Shown in pieces: positions 11,346 to 24,517 of a stretch of DNA of 64,000 nt. The notes under the pieces were generated by a model. The model searched no databases. It was not told the origin of the DNA and was given only the letters and a program-made list of their open reading frames with translations. The DNA comes from Opisthocomus hoazin. Lineage: Eukaryota; Chordata; Aves; Opisthocomiformes; Opisthocomidae. The stretch is taken from assembly GCF_030867145.1 (NCBI RefSeq), contig NC_134429.1, positions 19,391,115 to 19,455,114 on the forward strand. Reading direction: 5' to 3'. The position numbers and the translations under genes are program-made. Every line of letters begins with the position of its first letter. Within the stretch, counting starts at the first letter, position 1.

Positions 11346-13555
11346 CTGTCGGCCTCCCGCCTTGGCTCTCCCCTCGGCCATTGCTGCGGAACCCGCCCCG
11401 CTGGCTGCAGCGCCTGCTCCTCTGCTACTGCTTATTCCCAAAGGCACCCTGCAGATCGCCTGGTAGGTCTGGGATCCCTGGTAAGCGAATGAATTCTCTG
11501 AATGTGTATGTCTGCTTTCACAAAGGGCCGACGGGTCAATGCCCAGAGGTGTCCTCTGGAGAAGTCTTCACCAAAAGCCCTTCTGAGGGGTTTGCTTGGC
11601 ACGCTGTGGAAATACTGTACTGCACCGTGCCATCATTTACACCTCGGCAAAGCAGGCTGAAAATACTGCCGGTGAATTTTAAATGATGAGCCAGACATTG
11701 TGATATGAACATTTCTGCATCAAAAACCACACTTTCAGGTGAAAACAAAACAAGGGGTTTGGGCAATTTTTTCCCAGATGAGACCAGACAATGCACAAAG
11801 ACAGGAGATGTGGTGACCAGATTGGTGACGAAGCAATACCAGCCCAGGGGGTATTTGTTCAGGCTAGAACTGCAGAAGACCCCAGCCAAGCATGACTGCT
11901 GTAATTCCTAAACCTTGCAGAGGAATGTGACACAGCTAACTGCAATCTGCCACTTTTTCTCCTTCCAGCCCACTCTTTCTAGCCTTTCTTTTGGAACATA
12001 CTGGCAAAATACAGCAGCAGCTTGCAGTCTTGGAAGACTACAACTCCAGGTCTCCATGGAAGCAAAATACCAGCTTTCACTTGCACCTCCAAATAAAGCC
12101 AAGCAGCCTTGCCTTTCATGTACCACAAAAAATATCATAATGGAATTAAGAGAGATTCTTTGCCTGAGGGACAGACTGTTTCCTCCAGAAGATTCAAAGT
12201 TGGGGTCAGGCTGAGCTCAAGCTGCTTACATTTAAGCAGCTGTTTTCCTCACATTTAGCACAGGGCAAGGAAAAAAAAGCTTGTTAACAAGCATATCACT
12301 CTCCATTTCAGCTCCTGCAGAAATGGATATGGCTTGATATTTGTACTAGAAATTCCCAGATAAACGCAGGACCATGTACCACCTAAGAGTATACCATACA
12401 GGTTTTTAATACCCAAGTACTCGTATAGTAATACAGAGAATGTGTAGTTGCCTTTGAAGCTATTTCCACTTTTTCCTAAAGCATTAGGTACGTAACAGCC
12501 AGCTTCTTGGCAGTCATAAATCAGCATACTGCCACTTCTTTATAGCTGCCTGGACAGGCCAGGATTGATTGCAGCTCTACAACATACTCTGCATGTTTCA
12601 GGAATTGCTGCAAATACTGGATACAGCTTTCTTTAACTGTGCAGTCGCACAAAGGCTTGTAGAAGTCCAATCAATATCAAGTCTATGTACACGTAATTTT
12701 CCCCATTATTGCCAAAAAGTAATGCCTATACTCACGACGGATGAAATTTCTATACTTGTAATGGAGGAAAAACCCACAGTTATCAACAGGTCGGCTGATG
12801 TTTTGCGTAATGTCACATCATAAAATAAAACAGGGAATACTCTGATTTTCTTTTCCAGACACCAGGATGCATCCGGTTAAAACTTAATCCACTGAAAATG
12901 AATGAGAAGCTATGAGACATTGTTTCCCACATCCCATTTATAATGCACGGGAAAGAAAAAACTGATAAAAATAATCCTTCAGAGAACTACAGAATTTCCT
13001 CCATCAGGATTTACATCCTTGTTCGACATATTTTGCTCTTGCTTGTCTATCCTCTGCCCAGCATGCTGTTGCAATGCAATCCACAGAGACAGATGCATGA
13101 AGATGTGAGATGACTACAAACAACATCTCTATAGTATCTACTAGGTGCTGGGTTAACAGGTAACCATCCTATCAACGCCTGCAGAGGTGCCTTACTGAAG
13201 GCAGTCACACACAAAACTGTAAATTAGATTTGGTGCTCAGTTTCCTCAGACTTACATCAGTGTTACCGCAATGAACAGTGCTGGCTGCACACAAAATGAA
13301 GTAGCTTGAGTTGGTAAACACATTTAGGGGATAAGGGCGGCTCATTCAAAGGTCAAATACAGATCATTTATATTCAAAACTAAAGACACCTGGCTACCAT
13401 AATTAATGGCTTTGTCTCAGCGAGTTTTCATATAAAATTCCAGATCTGCCTTCCTATATCTGAAAGACTGGAGCGATTAGCAGGAGTATTGCGCCTGTTT
13501 TGCCCCTCCCCTGCCGTTGGACACATGAGCTCCTCGTACCGGGTGCTGTCACCTC
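11346..13555. other. Intergenic, no gene recognised
   Basis: The sequence returns to average composition after the tandem array. Only short open frames occur, on both strands, without conserved motifs or consistent splice signals. No repeats beyond short A/T runs were recognised. Confidence 0.55.
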
Positions 13556-13835
13556 CTGCTTGATAGGAGTATTTTAGGCTGGGCCAGATGATCTCTCTAG
13601 CCCAAGTCTTTTTTTTACAATTACAGACAGTACGATGATGGAGTTCAGGCAGCAGAACAACTTGCCTGGAGAGGCTGTGCTGTCTCTGTCCCCAGCCGTT
13701 TTCAAGGCAACACTGGGATACAGCCCTGAGCAACCCGGTGTGATCCCACAGCCAACCCTGCTCAGAACAGGAGCCTGAACACGATGACCTCCAGACACCC
13801 CTTCCAACCTGAATTACCCTGTGATCTGATAGTCT
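13556..13835 (+). mobile_element. Old CR1 3' fragment
   Basis: The segment resembles a diverged CR1 3' end: 'ggagaggctgtgctgtctctgtcc', then a block similar to 'gagcaacccggtgtgatcccacag', 'gatgacctccagacaccccttccaacctgaatta', and a terminal 'ccctgtgatctgata' resembling a worn CR1 tail. It is much more mutated than the copy at 4882-5460, so it is an older insertion. Confidence 0.75.
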
Positions 13836-16140
13836 AAACCTCTAGTAAACAAAAATCAAGTATTCAGAGAATAAATCTCTTTTCATTTTCCCATTAACGT
13901 TGTCGTAATTTTGCAATAGGCAATGGAATGTCACTATGTCCAGTCTTTGGGCAGATGTGCTCACTTTGAGTCAAACAAGATCTTGAACCATTAAGTATTT
14001 GTGACATTTTCATTTCTTTTCAGTATTGTCTTAATTTATTAAGGTCAATGCCAAGGTGGTACAAGGCTCTTTATTTATACATTTAATTTTCACATCTGGC
14101 AATTCATGACAAGATGAAGAACAAAACAGTTACCACTGGTTGACAGAAGCTGACGGAGATAGACAAAATCGGTGCCACTCTAACAGTCCTGCGCAGAACT
14201 GGCTACAGGAAAGACTGACTTGAAACTTCTTTAAAAGAACTTTGACCCAAATTTACTTTGTGTTTAAATTCACTGAACTAAACCACTAGATACAACTTTT
14301 CTTAATGTTCTTAAAAAACTGATTTGTCTTAATGTTCTTAAAAACTAATTTCCTTTTCTTTGAGCAGTCAATCTCCTCAGGGATAAAAGAAGAAAAATTA
14401 TTACATCATCCTTCAATATCAATGAATGACACCATCTTTCTGTTACCGCAATGCTAGATATTGTCAGGCTGCTTAAATCAAGTACGTCGGCAAGTTAATA
14501 AAGAGAACACTTAAATATAGAGTCAGCTGCATGTGAGAAAGAAAACAAAGCAAGAATAAGAAACAAATAGAAGGTATTTCTGCCTGGTGAAATACAGACC
14601 TTCAGTTTCTCAGCCACACTCAAATTATTGAAGGGATTACGATTAGTACAAATACTGCATTTTATTAAGGATTCCATATACTTTCTACATTTACCCTCTA
14701 CTAGCAAGTTTCTACTTCACAAACTACTCTCACAAAGAAAAGCATGGGGCCATTCATCAGTGATAAACATTTACACCAACAGATGCCGTATGGAACGGAC
14801 GTGTTTTAACAGCAATACCCCTTTACAGCAGAGCTGCTCCCCTGCTTTCGCTTTAGGTGCTCGGTTCAAGTGATATAAAGTCATTTTCTGTTACAGCAGT
14901 CAACTACAGACAAACAACACTAAGTAAAAACTAGCTCACTAAATAAATACCTCTCAGACAGAATCTAACTCTATTTTGTGTGTATATTAAAGTTCAAGTA
15001 ATGATCAGCCTAAGTTCGTTTTTTTCCCTAAAAAACCAAACAACCAAACCAACAAATCAACAACCACCAGTTCCAGAGACAAAAACGCGAGGGGAGATAC
15101 AGTTGTCTATGAAGACTACGAGAACAGATATACCAATATAAATGGGACAAATTCTTAGCACTAAGGCACAATAGAATTAATACTAGAATATGGCTAAAAC
15201 CTCAACTTACTACAGCATCGAGTGAGCGGTTAACAAGGAGTGTTCCTATGCTCAAAACACTCGGCTACAACATTAGTAAGTTCTGTGTTCGAGACGCTTT
15301 TACCCTAGCGTGGTGCACACGGCTTTCCTAAAAGATGGGGTTTCAGAGGGCAGTGACGGTGCTCATTTACACCAAACTTCTTTTATCATCAGGGATCGGT
15401 TCATACTTGCAAAGCAAAATGGAATTTCCATGCTCAATTTGTCCCGTTGCTCTTTGTGGAGACTACCAATACGACAGTTCTGAAGGGAGAAAAGCGGCTT
15501 CAGCCGGTGTAGGATGCCGACGGTCACTCCAGCCGACCAGAAAACCCCCGTGGTTTTGGACAGTGGCCAGCCCAGGTCCCAGAATCTGCGGCCACCGTAA
15601 GGGACGATACAAAACCCACGTAAGTCACAAGATTTAGGTGGGCTTTGGATCAAACGCACACTTGGCTACGGGTTTTGTGGTTCCACCGGTCTGTTCTCCC
15701 ACAGGCTTTCAAGGACACTCTCCCTCGGGAAAAAAAATCCAAGCACACGCCTCAGAGCAAGGGGATTTAGGCTCAAAATCGGGGTGCTCCGGAGCGTCTT
15801 CTCAAACAGGCCCTCTGCAAGATCTGCCGCTCGCTTTTAAAAACTGACACTTCTCTGGCACTTGTGGACTTTTTAATCCGCTGAGATCCCACGAGTTCAG
15901 TAACCACGTACGGCTCAGGCTGAAAAGCCACCCTAGGAGGAAAGAAGATCTCCGAACACTGAGGAAAACCCAAACCCCGCAAGCCTGCGAAAGGCAAACC
16001 CCGCGCCACCCGACGCTTCAGACGAGGCCCTGGTCAAAACCGCCCCGAGAACAGTTGGGAAAACTTCTCCCCCTTCCCCTGAGAGGCCCAGCAAGCCGGC
16101 GCCGGGCCCGCTGCACGCGGCCAGGGAACCGGGAGAGCAG
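13836..16140 (-). other. FNDC10: Downstream flank of FNDC10, probably including its 3' UTR
   Basis: FNDC10 is transcribed leftwards, so its 3' UTR must begin at 16140 and run into this stretch. Candidate poly(A) signals on the minus strand include ATTAAA near 15872-15877 and AATAAA at 14661-14666. The second is followed within about 45 nt by a GU-rich string (TTTGAGTGTGG). I cannot tell which is used. A T/G-rich minus-strand simple repeat lies near 15030-15070. No further gene was recognised. Confidence 0.45.
14661..14666 (-). terminator. FNDC10: Candidate FNDC10 poly(A) signal (AATAAA)
   Basis: The minus strand reads AATAAA here, about 1.48 kb after the FNDC10 stop codon, with a TG-rich stretch downstream as expected for a cleavage site. 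Other AATAAA or ATTAAA strings occur on the same strand both before and after it, so this is only one plausible end. Confidence 0.3.
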
Positions 16141-17172
<1,032 letters not shown>

Positions 17173-17189
17173 TTAGGCGCTTCCCGCCA

Positions 17190-20100
17190 GCTGCAGCAGA
17201 CCTTGCTCAAAGAAATGGGGAGAGGGTTAAGTGTTTCGATGGCTGTGCCTGGGGACTAGGGCTGCTTTAACCCCTTAGGACTGGAAATTCTGAGAAACTG
17301 GGCAAGGGGGTAACGCAGGGAGGAGGACACGAGTCCCCCGGAACCGCCGACAGCAGAGATGAGAGACCAGTTCTGTGAGACCAAAGGAAAAAGGTCCTCG
17401 TCGTGCTCCTGTCTTCTAACAAATTCCATCTTCCCCTCTCTGCAGCAGGACCAGCCCACGGTCCGTCCCTCTGAGCTACAGCCAGCTGTGTATTCTGTAG
17501 CAGAGAAGAGGACTGCAGGAGTGAGAGCAGTGCTCCACGCCAGCGTTACACTGTAATGCTTCCTGAGCCACCTCGAAAGGTTTACACTAAGGTACAGACT
17601 TGTCTAAATAGGGAAACAAAAGATCTCTAATGAAACAATAATAAAAATATACTTCACCAAAGCGATGTTTGAAGATTCTTTGAACAGGTCAGTTAGTAAA
17701 AACTGCTTTAAGTCATTTTTCCAAGTTGCAAATTTCATATCACACAAAAAAATATGGGTTATATTCATTTGGTTTGTGCTTTGATCAGGTTTTACACAGT
17801 GTCCTGTTCCAGTTTTTACAGCAGAACATAAGAACTTGTCTGTATTTATCTTGTGAAGTAGAAAAATGACAATGTTACATGGATAAATATGTACCTAAAA
17901 ACATAGGCGTAGTTTTTCTTCACTGTGTTACCCATTTGGAAATAGAAGATCTATAGATTAATATGTAAGTTTTCTTTAAAAGTGTTTATTGTCTTATATA
18001 AGTTTAAAATATAACAAAAATAGATTCTGAAGCTTATTTCATTTCATAGCATAAACAAAAAACAAACCCAAATCATAAACCTTAGACTTCATTGAAGGTG
18101 TTCCTTGAATATATACAAAGTGTAATTTGTAGCAACATGTTATGGTCTCATCTCAGGACACGTTTTTGTGTCTGAAAGACTTGCCTTTTTAAAGCATATG
18201 GCTTCTTAAGGAAATCTTCAAACATAATTTAACAATGCAAAGTACTGTAAGTTATTTCCACAGCTAGTTTTTAAACCAAATTTAATGTTGGCGGGGGAGG
18301 GTGTCTGCTAGCTTATAGAACGCTGCTAGAAATCTCTTTTGAAACCAAGAGGTAGCAGTAGGAATCAATGATAAAAGAGGATCAGCATAGAAAAGGATGC
18401 CAAAGTTGCAGTAATGGCTGCTCTGCTTGCAAAACCCTCGGTGGTCACAGAACAGGAGGTGCTGTGCTGCTGAAGGCACTTCTTGGTGGCTGAGGCAAAC
18501 TTACCTGCTGAAGTTCCAGTTAGGATGCTAAACTGAAGATCTGACAGCCCTTCCTGAGAAATGTGTGGGTGTTCAGGACGTGGCTGGAGCCAAACCGACC
18601 AAGTTTCGCCACCTTAAACTTTGTGCAGTTCTAACCACTACTAATAGCAGATCGCACTCCAGAGCTGTCATTGTTTCAATGATCAGGGAAGAGATACAGC
18701 ACCAGCCTCTGATGTTGTTTATGATTTGCAAAACACTGAGTTCTTCTGTTGAGAGATCCAGCAGAAGGGGCTGGCATTTGGTACAGGAAAGGAAAGCGGC
18801 TGGCACAGCAGTGGAGACACCTGATTGCATGTGCCACAACACTTAGCTCTGGACTTAATTCCAGACTTGTCTTTGAAGTTTCAGAAGAGGGGAAAAACAA
18901 GCTAACAAAAGATACTTCATTTCATGGAAAGCTGTGGAAGCTTCCTCAAATGTCTTTCCCAGAATGACTGCCAGAATTACCAGGAATTGGAAAAAATAAC
19001 CATCTTTTTCCCTTCGGATTCGAGTCCTGAACCTCTGACTCGTGCAAGGCAGTAGTATACCTGCACACTGTCTTCCATTCAGCCATTTACGTACTACGAT
19101 CAGAATAACTGGTTCTGTGATCATGGGCTGGAACAGGTTTGTTGTTGGACAGAACAGTGAACTGACCTGAACGATCACGAAACCTGTTGAGTATATCCTT
19201 GTGCCATCACCATCATCCTCAGACCTTTTGGCTTATACGTGTACCCTTTACTGGAGACCCACAGTCTTCTTTCTTTAGAAGACATCTGGATAAACACGTA
19301 TTCCTCCGATTTCCAGATTTTCTTCAGGCACACGAGTGTAAGGATATAGAACACCCCAACCCCCATCAGTGATATTTCCTACCTTACCTTTTCCATGTGT
19401 TATTGATCTTCTCTAACACTAAAGCAGCACAGAGTTCAGCAAAATTGTCAGGCTTCCCTCGAGAGGTGGTCAAGTGTAAAATGGCACCGAGAGAGATGTG
19501 GGTTGAGGTGAGAAGACATACATCACTGCAAGGTGCAAAGAAGGAAGGAGCACTGAAGGATGTTCATTTCCTGGCAGGCCTATACTCCATCAGTCTAGGT
19601 CAGATTTGTATTTAATCCCCAAGTTTTACAACAGCCAGTCTCACTCAAACTATACAGAATATGAACAGTAGTCATCCTCAGAAACAACTGTTCTGCTTAA
19701 GTCTTATATATAATTAGAAATGAGAGGACATTCTTGGTTTGGGGACGTGCAGACAGTTCACACCTACAGTGTGCAAGGGTTTATGGCATTTTCCCCTCCA
19801 ACTATTTCAGATGTCTTGGAGAAAACTCTCATTAAACTCCTAATAGATTGTCACATTTTAGCCCCTAAAAAATGCCATGTAAATGAACAAGCCTAATAAT
19901 CCTTAACAGGTTTCCAAGTTAGAAGTGGATTGACACAGAAGTAGGCTTCATTAAACAGAGATTTAACTAATAGGCATATGTTTTCCTCATCCATGCCTTT
20001 ATTTTAAGGGCACAGGATGTACTATTAATTCTCATCATCTGGTTAAAGGTGTGGCCAAACCACTTAATACTTTAACATCATGCATACCCTGGAAATATAT

Positions 20101-23100
20101 TTGTTTACAGAAATTAATCTACGTCATCGTGTTGGAGTCCAAAGGAAAATAAAGAGCAACACTTCAAAAAAAAAAATTTTAAGAACACTACAGGTTAACT
20201 ACACTTTATCCTGCACTGCGTCATTTGGCCTTGTACTACATCTCTAAGCAAAACACAATTATTTATGCAAGAGACAAGCAAAACCACATGCTTTGGCTTG
20301 GCCAGTCTGCCAGCACTGGCTTCACATGAATACTTTGTCTCCTTGTTTGCTCTCTTAGTAATCCAGCTGTTTCCCAAGACCTTCTTCTGTGTCCCAATCT
20401 GCAATAAAACTCAGCCTGGACTCCTCGTGTATTGCTTCAACAGTTTGCCACTCAGGCAAAGCACTATTTGCTTTAAGCAGCAAACCCCCAGGCAGCATAT
20501 CAAAATCGGCAACATCCCATATTGCTTTACAGGCCCTCAGACAGACCCAACACCACAGGTTTTCTGCTTTTCCGGTTCTCCTCCACTGGGTTTATTGTCT
20601 CCTGTTTCATCTCCTTTCAGAGGGAACAGTGAGCTAGGACTAAAATGGAGGCAACTTGCTATAGGCCAGACACAGAAGCACTAACCACCCACAGCTAACA
20701 ATTTATGCAACACTGATAATTTTAGTGCTGGATACCGCCAGGGCAGACAATCCCTAGGGCAGAGATGCTCTCAGCTGAGGGCAGCGTGCGACATATGGTT
20801 GCTAAAGCATTCTCCTAGCAGGGAGCTTTACATTTAGGGCTGAGTTGTTACAGTCCCCTCCAAGTCATAACTTTGAGGATTACTCATCCTAGACATGCGA
20901 AAGCAGAGAATTTGCCTCCTAATTTAGATAGCTGCTGCAGTCTCTCTGAACCAGCACGCAGTCTCACCCCCACTGGGGTTCTATTTCCAGCACTTGATTT
21001 GCTTCCAGTAAGGTCTGAACCTATAGACTCTGACAGTCACAGGCTAAGAGAGGCATGGAAGAGGGGTGAATGAAATTCAGCAGATAACTGTACTACATAC
21101 CTCACTGGGGCAGCTTGGGCATGCAGGTTTGAACCAGGCTGTATTGGCCATTGATCCTACATTAAACTGTGAAATGATGACATCTTACCAGCCAAGCCAA
21201 GAACATTTTTGATCAGGATGCATCTGAACCACTAACTGCAACTCCAGCTGATCTATTCTGAACGTGCTATTTATAGCAGACAGAAGTATTGCATCGTACA
21301 GCAAGGCTGGTAATACAAAGCACTAATACAGCATTAACCATTTCAAGTCATTCTGGATACGTTACACGCCATTATAGTTTTGCAGTGAGCTCCTCAGCAG
21401 GCTACGTGACCATCTATGGCACTTGGCTAATAGACCTTTTCCCAGACTCCCTGGAACAGGCTCTGGATGCTGTTCTGCATCTGGCACCTTTGCTTATTCT
21501 TGTCCACAGAGACACCAAGGAGTATGGTGAGGACAGAGCCCCTGGAACAGCATTTGTCTTCTCTGGAGATCTGTGCGCACACTGAGGCCTGGATACCTCT
21601 ACACTTAAAGCAGGGTGTTCTAGGGAGTGATACAAAATCGAAAGATCAGAAAACAATTTATAAATTGGGTTTTTGCTGAAGCTCTCAAATGAAATAGCTT
21701 AATTTAAATAGGAGCTGAACCACTCCTGGATTTCTGATCCAGGAAAAAGCTCCGGGAAAAAGAAAAGCAGTATACAGAGAATGCTCTGCAGACTGAATGC
21801 TCCTTTCCAGGCCTGAAAAAGCTCTTCAAGTGGTGGGTTGCAGCTGAACTGCTGCTGCCAACAGCTCTACAGTGACTGTGGCTGGGGTGCTCTGCCTTTG
21901 GCTTTCTTAACTTAGCTGAGATAAGGTGCCTAGGCATGGCTGCAGATGGAGCTCTGTAGCCAGGAGCTCTCTCAACTCATGTCCTCCCAAAAGCTACCGT
22001 CATCTGTATTCACCCGTGAGGAGTTCTGTATTCTCACGTGGTTTTGGAACACACAGTTCAAAACTGTTGCAGTGAGGCTCTTCATGGTCTCAGTGCACAG
22101 GTACATCCTCCCCGATTTCAGCAAGCAGCAGATCAGGTCTGCGAGGTCCTAACAACGTGATTGTGCTGGACTCTGTAATAACCAGCAGCACCATCCAGCC
22201 GACCTGATGCTGCAGCTCTAGAAAGGGCAGCACCTGGAAAAGCAGAGCTCTTGTTGCTTCCACACAAAGCAAGCAGAGCCAACCACATTAACTGCTCCAA
22301 TCCACCCCAGGGTCTGACTTGCACAGCCGATTGTGCTGGTAAGAAAGACAAGCAGAATAAAAACAAAGAACCAGCAAGTCCTGTGACATGTTAATTTCAA
22401 GCTCCATTAGAATCAGTGGAAGAAAAAAATCAATACTGTCTGAATGAAGACAACCAAGCTTATTGGGATATAAATATTGTTTTTCCAAGTGTCTAAAGGT
22501 GCATACAAAATATGCCCCAAAACAAGGGATTAGAAAAGGCTTAAGTAATGCAAATAGGGAACAAAGATCTCTCCTCTGATCTTTTATCAGGTCACAACAT
22601 TCAACCACAAGCTGCATTTGATGAGTGAGGTCCCAGAGTCCAGGACTTCTGACATGGTGATGAGGAAGAAGACAGCTCAGGTGCATGGGTCTCGCACAAG
22701 GTAGGAGATGTGACAGCTCTGCCCTGTTCCCATGAGTTGACCAGGCTTTGAGATGATATGATGAAGCCCATTTTCCTTTCAGCTGCCTCCATCTTAAATT
22801 GCAGGGACTCCAGCTGACTCATTCCTCCTTTCTATCTGAGGTCAGTCTCCACAACACATCCTGCCTAAGTAAAGCACTACAGATTTCAATCTACTGAATC
22901 AACAGAACTCTATAAATACCCAACTTGCTGATTAAAAACCAGACCTGTCTGGAAGGAGCAAAGTTTATCTTAGCTCCCTCTCAAATATTGGGAGACTGGA
23001 AAGAAGCTGAACAGGATGTAATTGCATTAGTCAGGCTCCAAATATTCCTTCATATCTACCATCACAAATACTCTTCCTTACTTTCCCCCCACCCCTCCTG

Positions 23101-24329
23101 TGCACCAGATACCATCCTTAGCAAGCCTTTCATGCTTGCTTGGGAATCCTGCACAACCTAGGGAGGTGCCAAAAGCTGTGTGTCAGGAAGACCGGGAGGG
23201 AGGAGGTTATGGGCCTGAGAGGCAGATGCAGGCTGGGCTAAGCTCTGATACCTTCTGCCGGTAGCCCGAGGATGGCAGAGCAGAGACAGCTCTGCTGGGA
23301 TGCTGCAGCTGCATCAGGAATAGTAAGGTTTGAGCAAACAAAGCCACCAGAGAAATGGATATCTGCTCCCATCCTGCTGCTTGCATTTGTAAACTTGCAG
23401 CAGTGGATAGCTTAGCCCTCCCCAGACTCTGTTCGTGTCCCACTGCAGGCACCCACACCACCAAAATGCTACACCAGGTAAAAAGAATATCCCATCAGAG
23501 GGACTGGCAGCTGTGCCATGAAGTGCTTCCCTCACTGCAGCCGGTGAGCTGCAGAGGTTACTGCAGGGCTGCAGTTGTTTCTCTGTGTGGCAGTCCCTGC
23601 CACCATCCCAGAAGAGCCTGTCTTAGCTCAGGGCAGCCCACATCTCCAGGAACCCGTGGTGCAGCAGCAATGTCAAGATAAGATGCACGGCATTAGATGG
23701 GGATGCTCCAAGCCCAGCAGGACAGTCACAGCTCAAAGCCAAGGAAAAGAAAACTCTACAGGGGTTCTACTCCGAGTCACTGGGAAGGGTCTCTGCCCCA
23801 GGAAGAGGACCCAGTTGTTCATATACACACACGCACACACAGCACTGCCTGGCACGTGGTCATTTCTGTTGGTGCTCATGGTTAGCTATCACCCTTGCAT
23901 TGCTACAGACAAACAGGCTAACTTCCTCTCCACTTTACTCTGAGGGGAGCAAAGGATGTTATAAAGAAACACCGCTGAGCAAAATATTTTATGAAGACAG
24001 ATTCCTTTGTATTAGCAATCAGTTGAGTAAGTCCAGGGACCAGTTCAGGCACCCCTCTGCTGCTCAGGGGGTTAAAAAAAGTAAGAAACACCTCTCCAGC
24101 TTGGGAGGGGATAGGGAAAACAAGAGGGTGAAGAACACAATAAATCAAAACGTGCTTCTAAGAGAAGCAGCAGGATAAAATCATTCCTACAGTCTGAGAG
24201 CACTTCCATGCTATTGACCGGAGAGGCAGCAACGGCCCCACACACGTAGATGTAATTAGCACATCAGCAATCGCCCTGCTCAGTGCCTGCGAATACAGTT
24301 ACCTCCTCCTGCCTTTGTTCTGGGCAGTG
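17190..24329. other. Intergenic between the GOLIM4-like gene and FNDC10, no gene recognised
   Basis: About 7 kb of average to AT-rich DNA (17,580-18,280 is very AT-rich) lies upstream of FNDC10 and downstream of the GOLIM4-like gene. It may hold FNDC10 enhancers and part of the GOLIM4-like 3' UTR. Short open frames on both strands match nothing I know. An A/C simple repeat lies at about 23823-23840. No CR1 tail was seen. Confidence 0.55.
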
Positions 24330-24335
24330 TTTAAT
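24330..24335 (-). terminator. Candidate poly(A) signal of the GOLIM4-like gene (ATTAAA)
   Basis: The minus strand reads ATTAAA about 75 nt after the stop codon in the last predicted exon. The downstream sequence is not clearly GU-rich, so a more distal site is equally possible, for example AATAAA on the minus strand near 20,000. Confidence 0.25.
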
Positions 24336-24406
24336 ACAGGAGCCAGTTCCCAGGAGGAGTTCCCATCCCCTGATTCCTAGTGCATTCCATTTTCCTTCAG
24401 CGTCGT

Positions 24407-24517
24407 TCAGTAGTAGTCATCCTTCTTGCCATCAGCTCCCTGTATGCCTGCATGGTCCTTCTGGTCTTGGACAAGTTCCACGTCATCATTGTCATCCACC
24501 TCACCTCCATGATCCTC
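24407..24517 (-). CDS. GOLIM4-like exon 15 (last coding exon)
   Basis: The exon encodes 36 residues, very rich in Asp, Glu and Lys (starting EDHGGEVDDNDD, ending KKDDYY), and then a TGA stop. This fits the acidic C-terminus of GOLIM4-type proteins. The acceptor is strong: a run of 15 T on the sense strand (24546-24560) and a pyrimidine-rich stretch precede CACCCAG. Its reading phase is 0, which does not match the phase-1 end of exon 14. Confidence 0.7.
   Translation of the reverse strand, partial: EDHGGEVDDNDDVELVQDQKDHAGIQGADGKKDDYY

Noticed and set aside
10187-11466. Several 120-190 codon plus-strand frames with Phe/Pro/Ser-rich products
   Set aside because: They translate the degenerate C/T-rich tandem array, where stop codons are rare. 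No splice context or family match.
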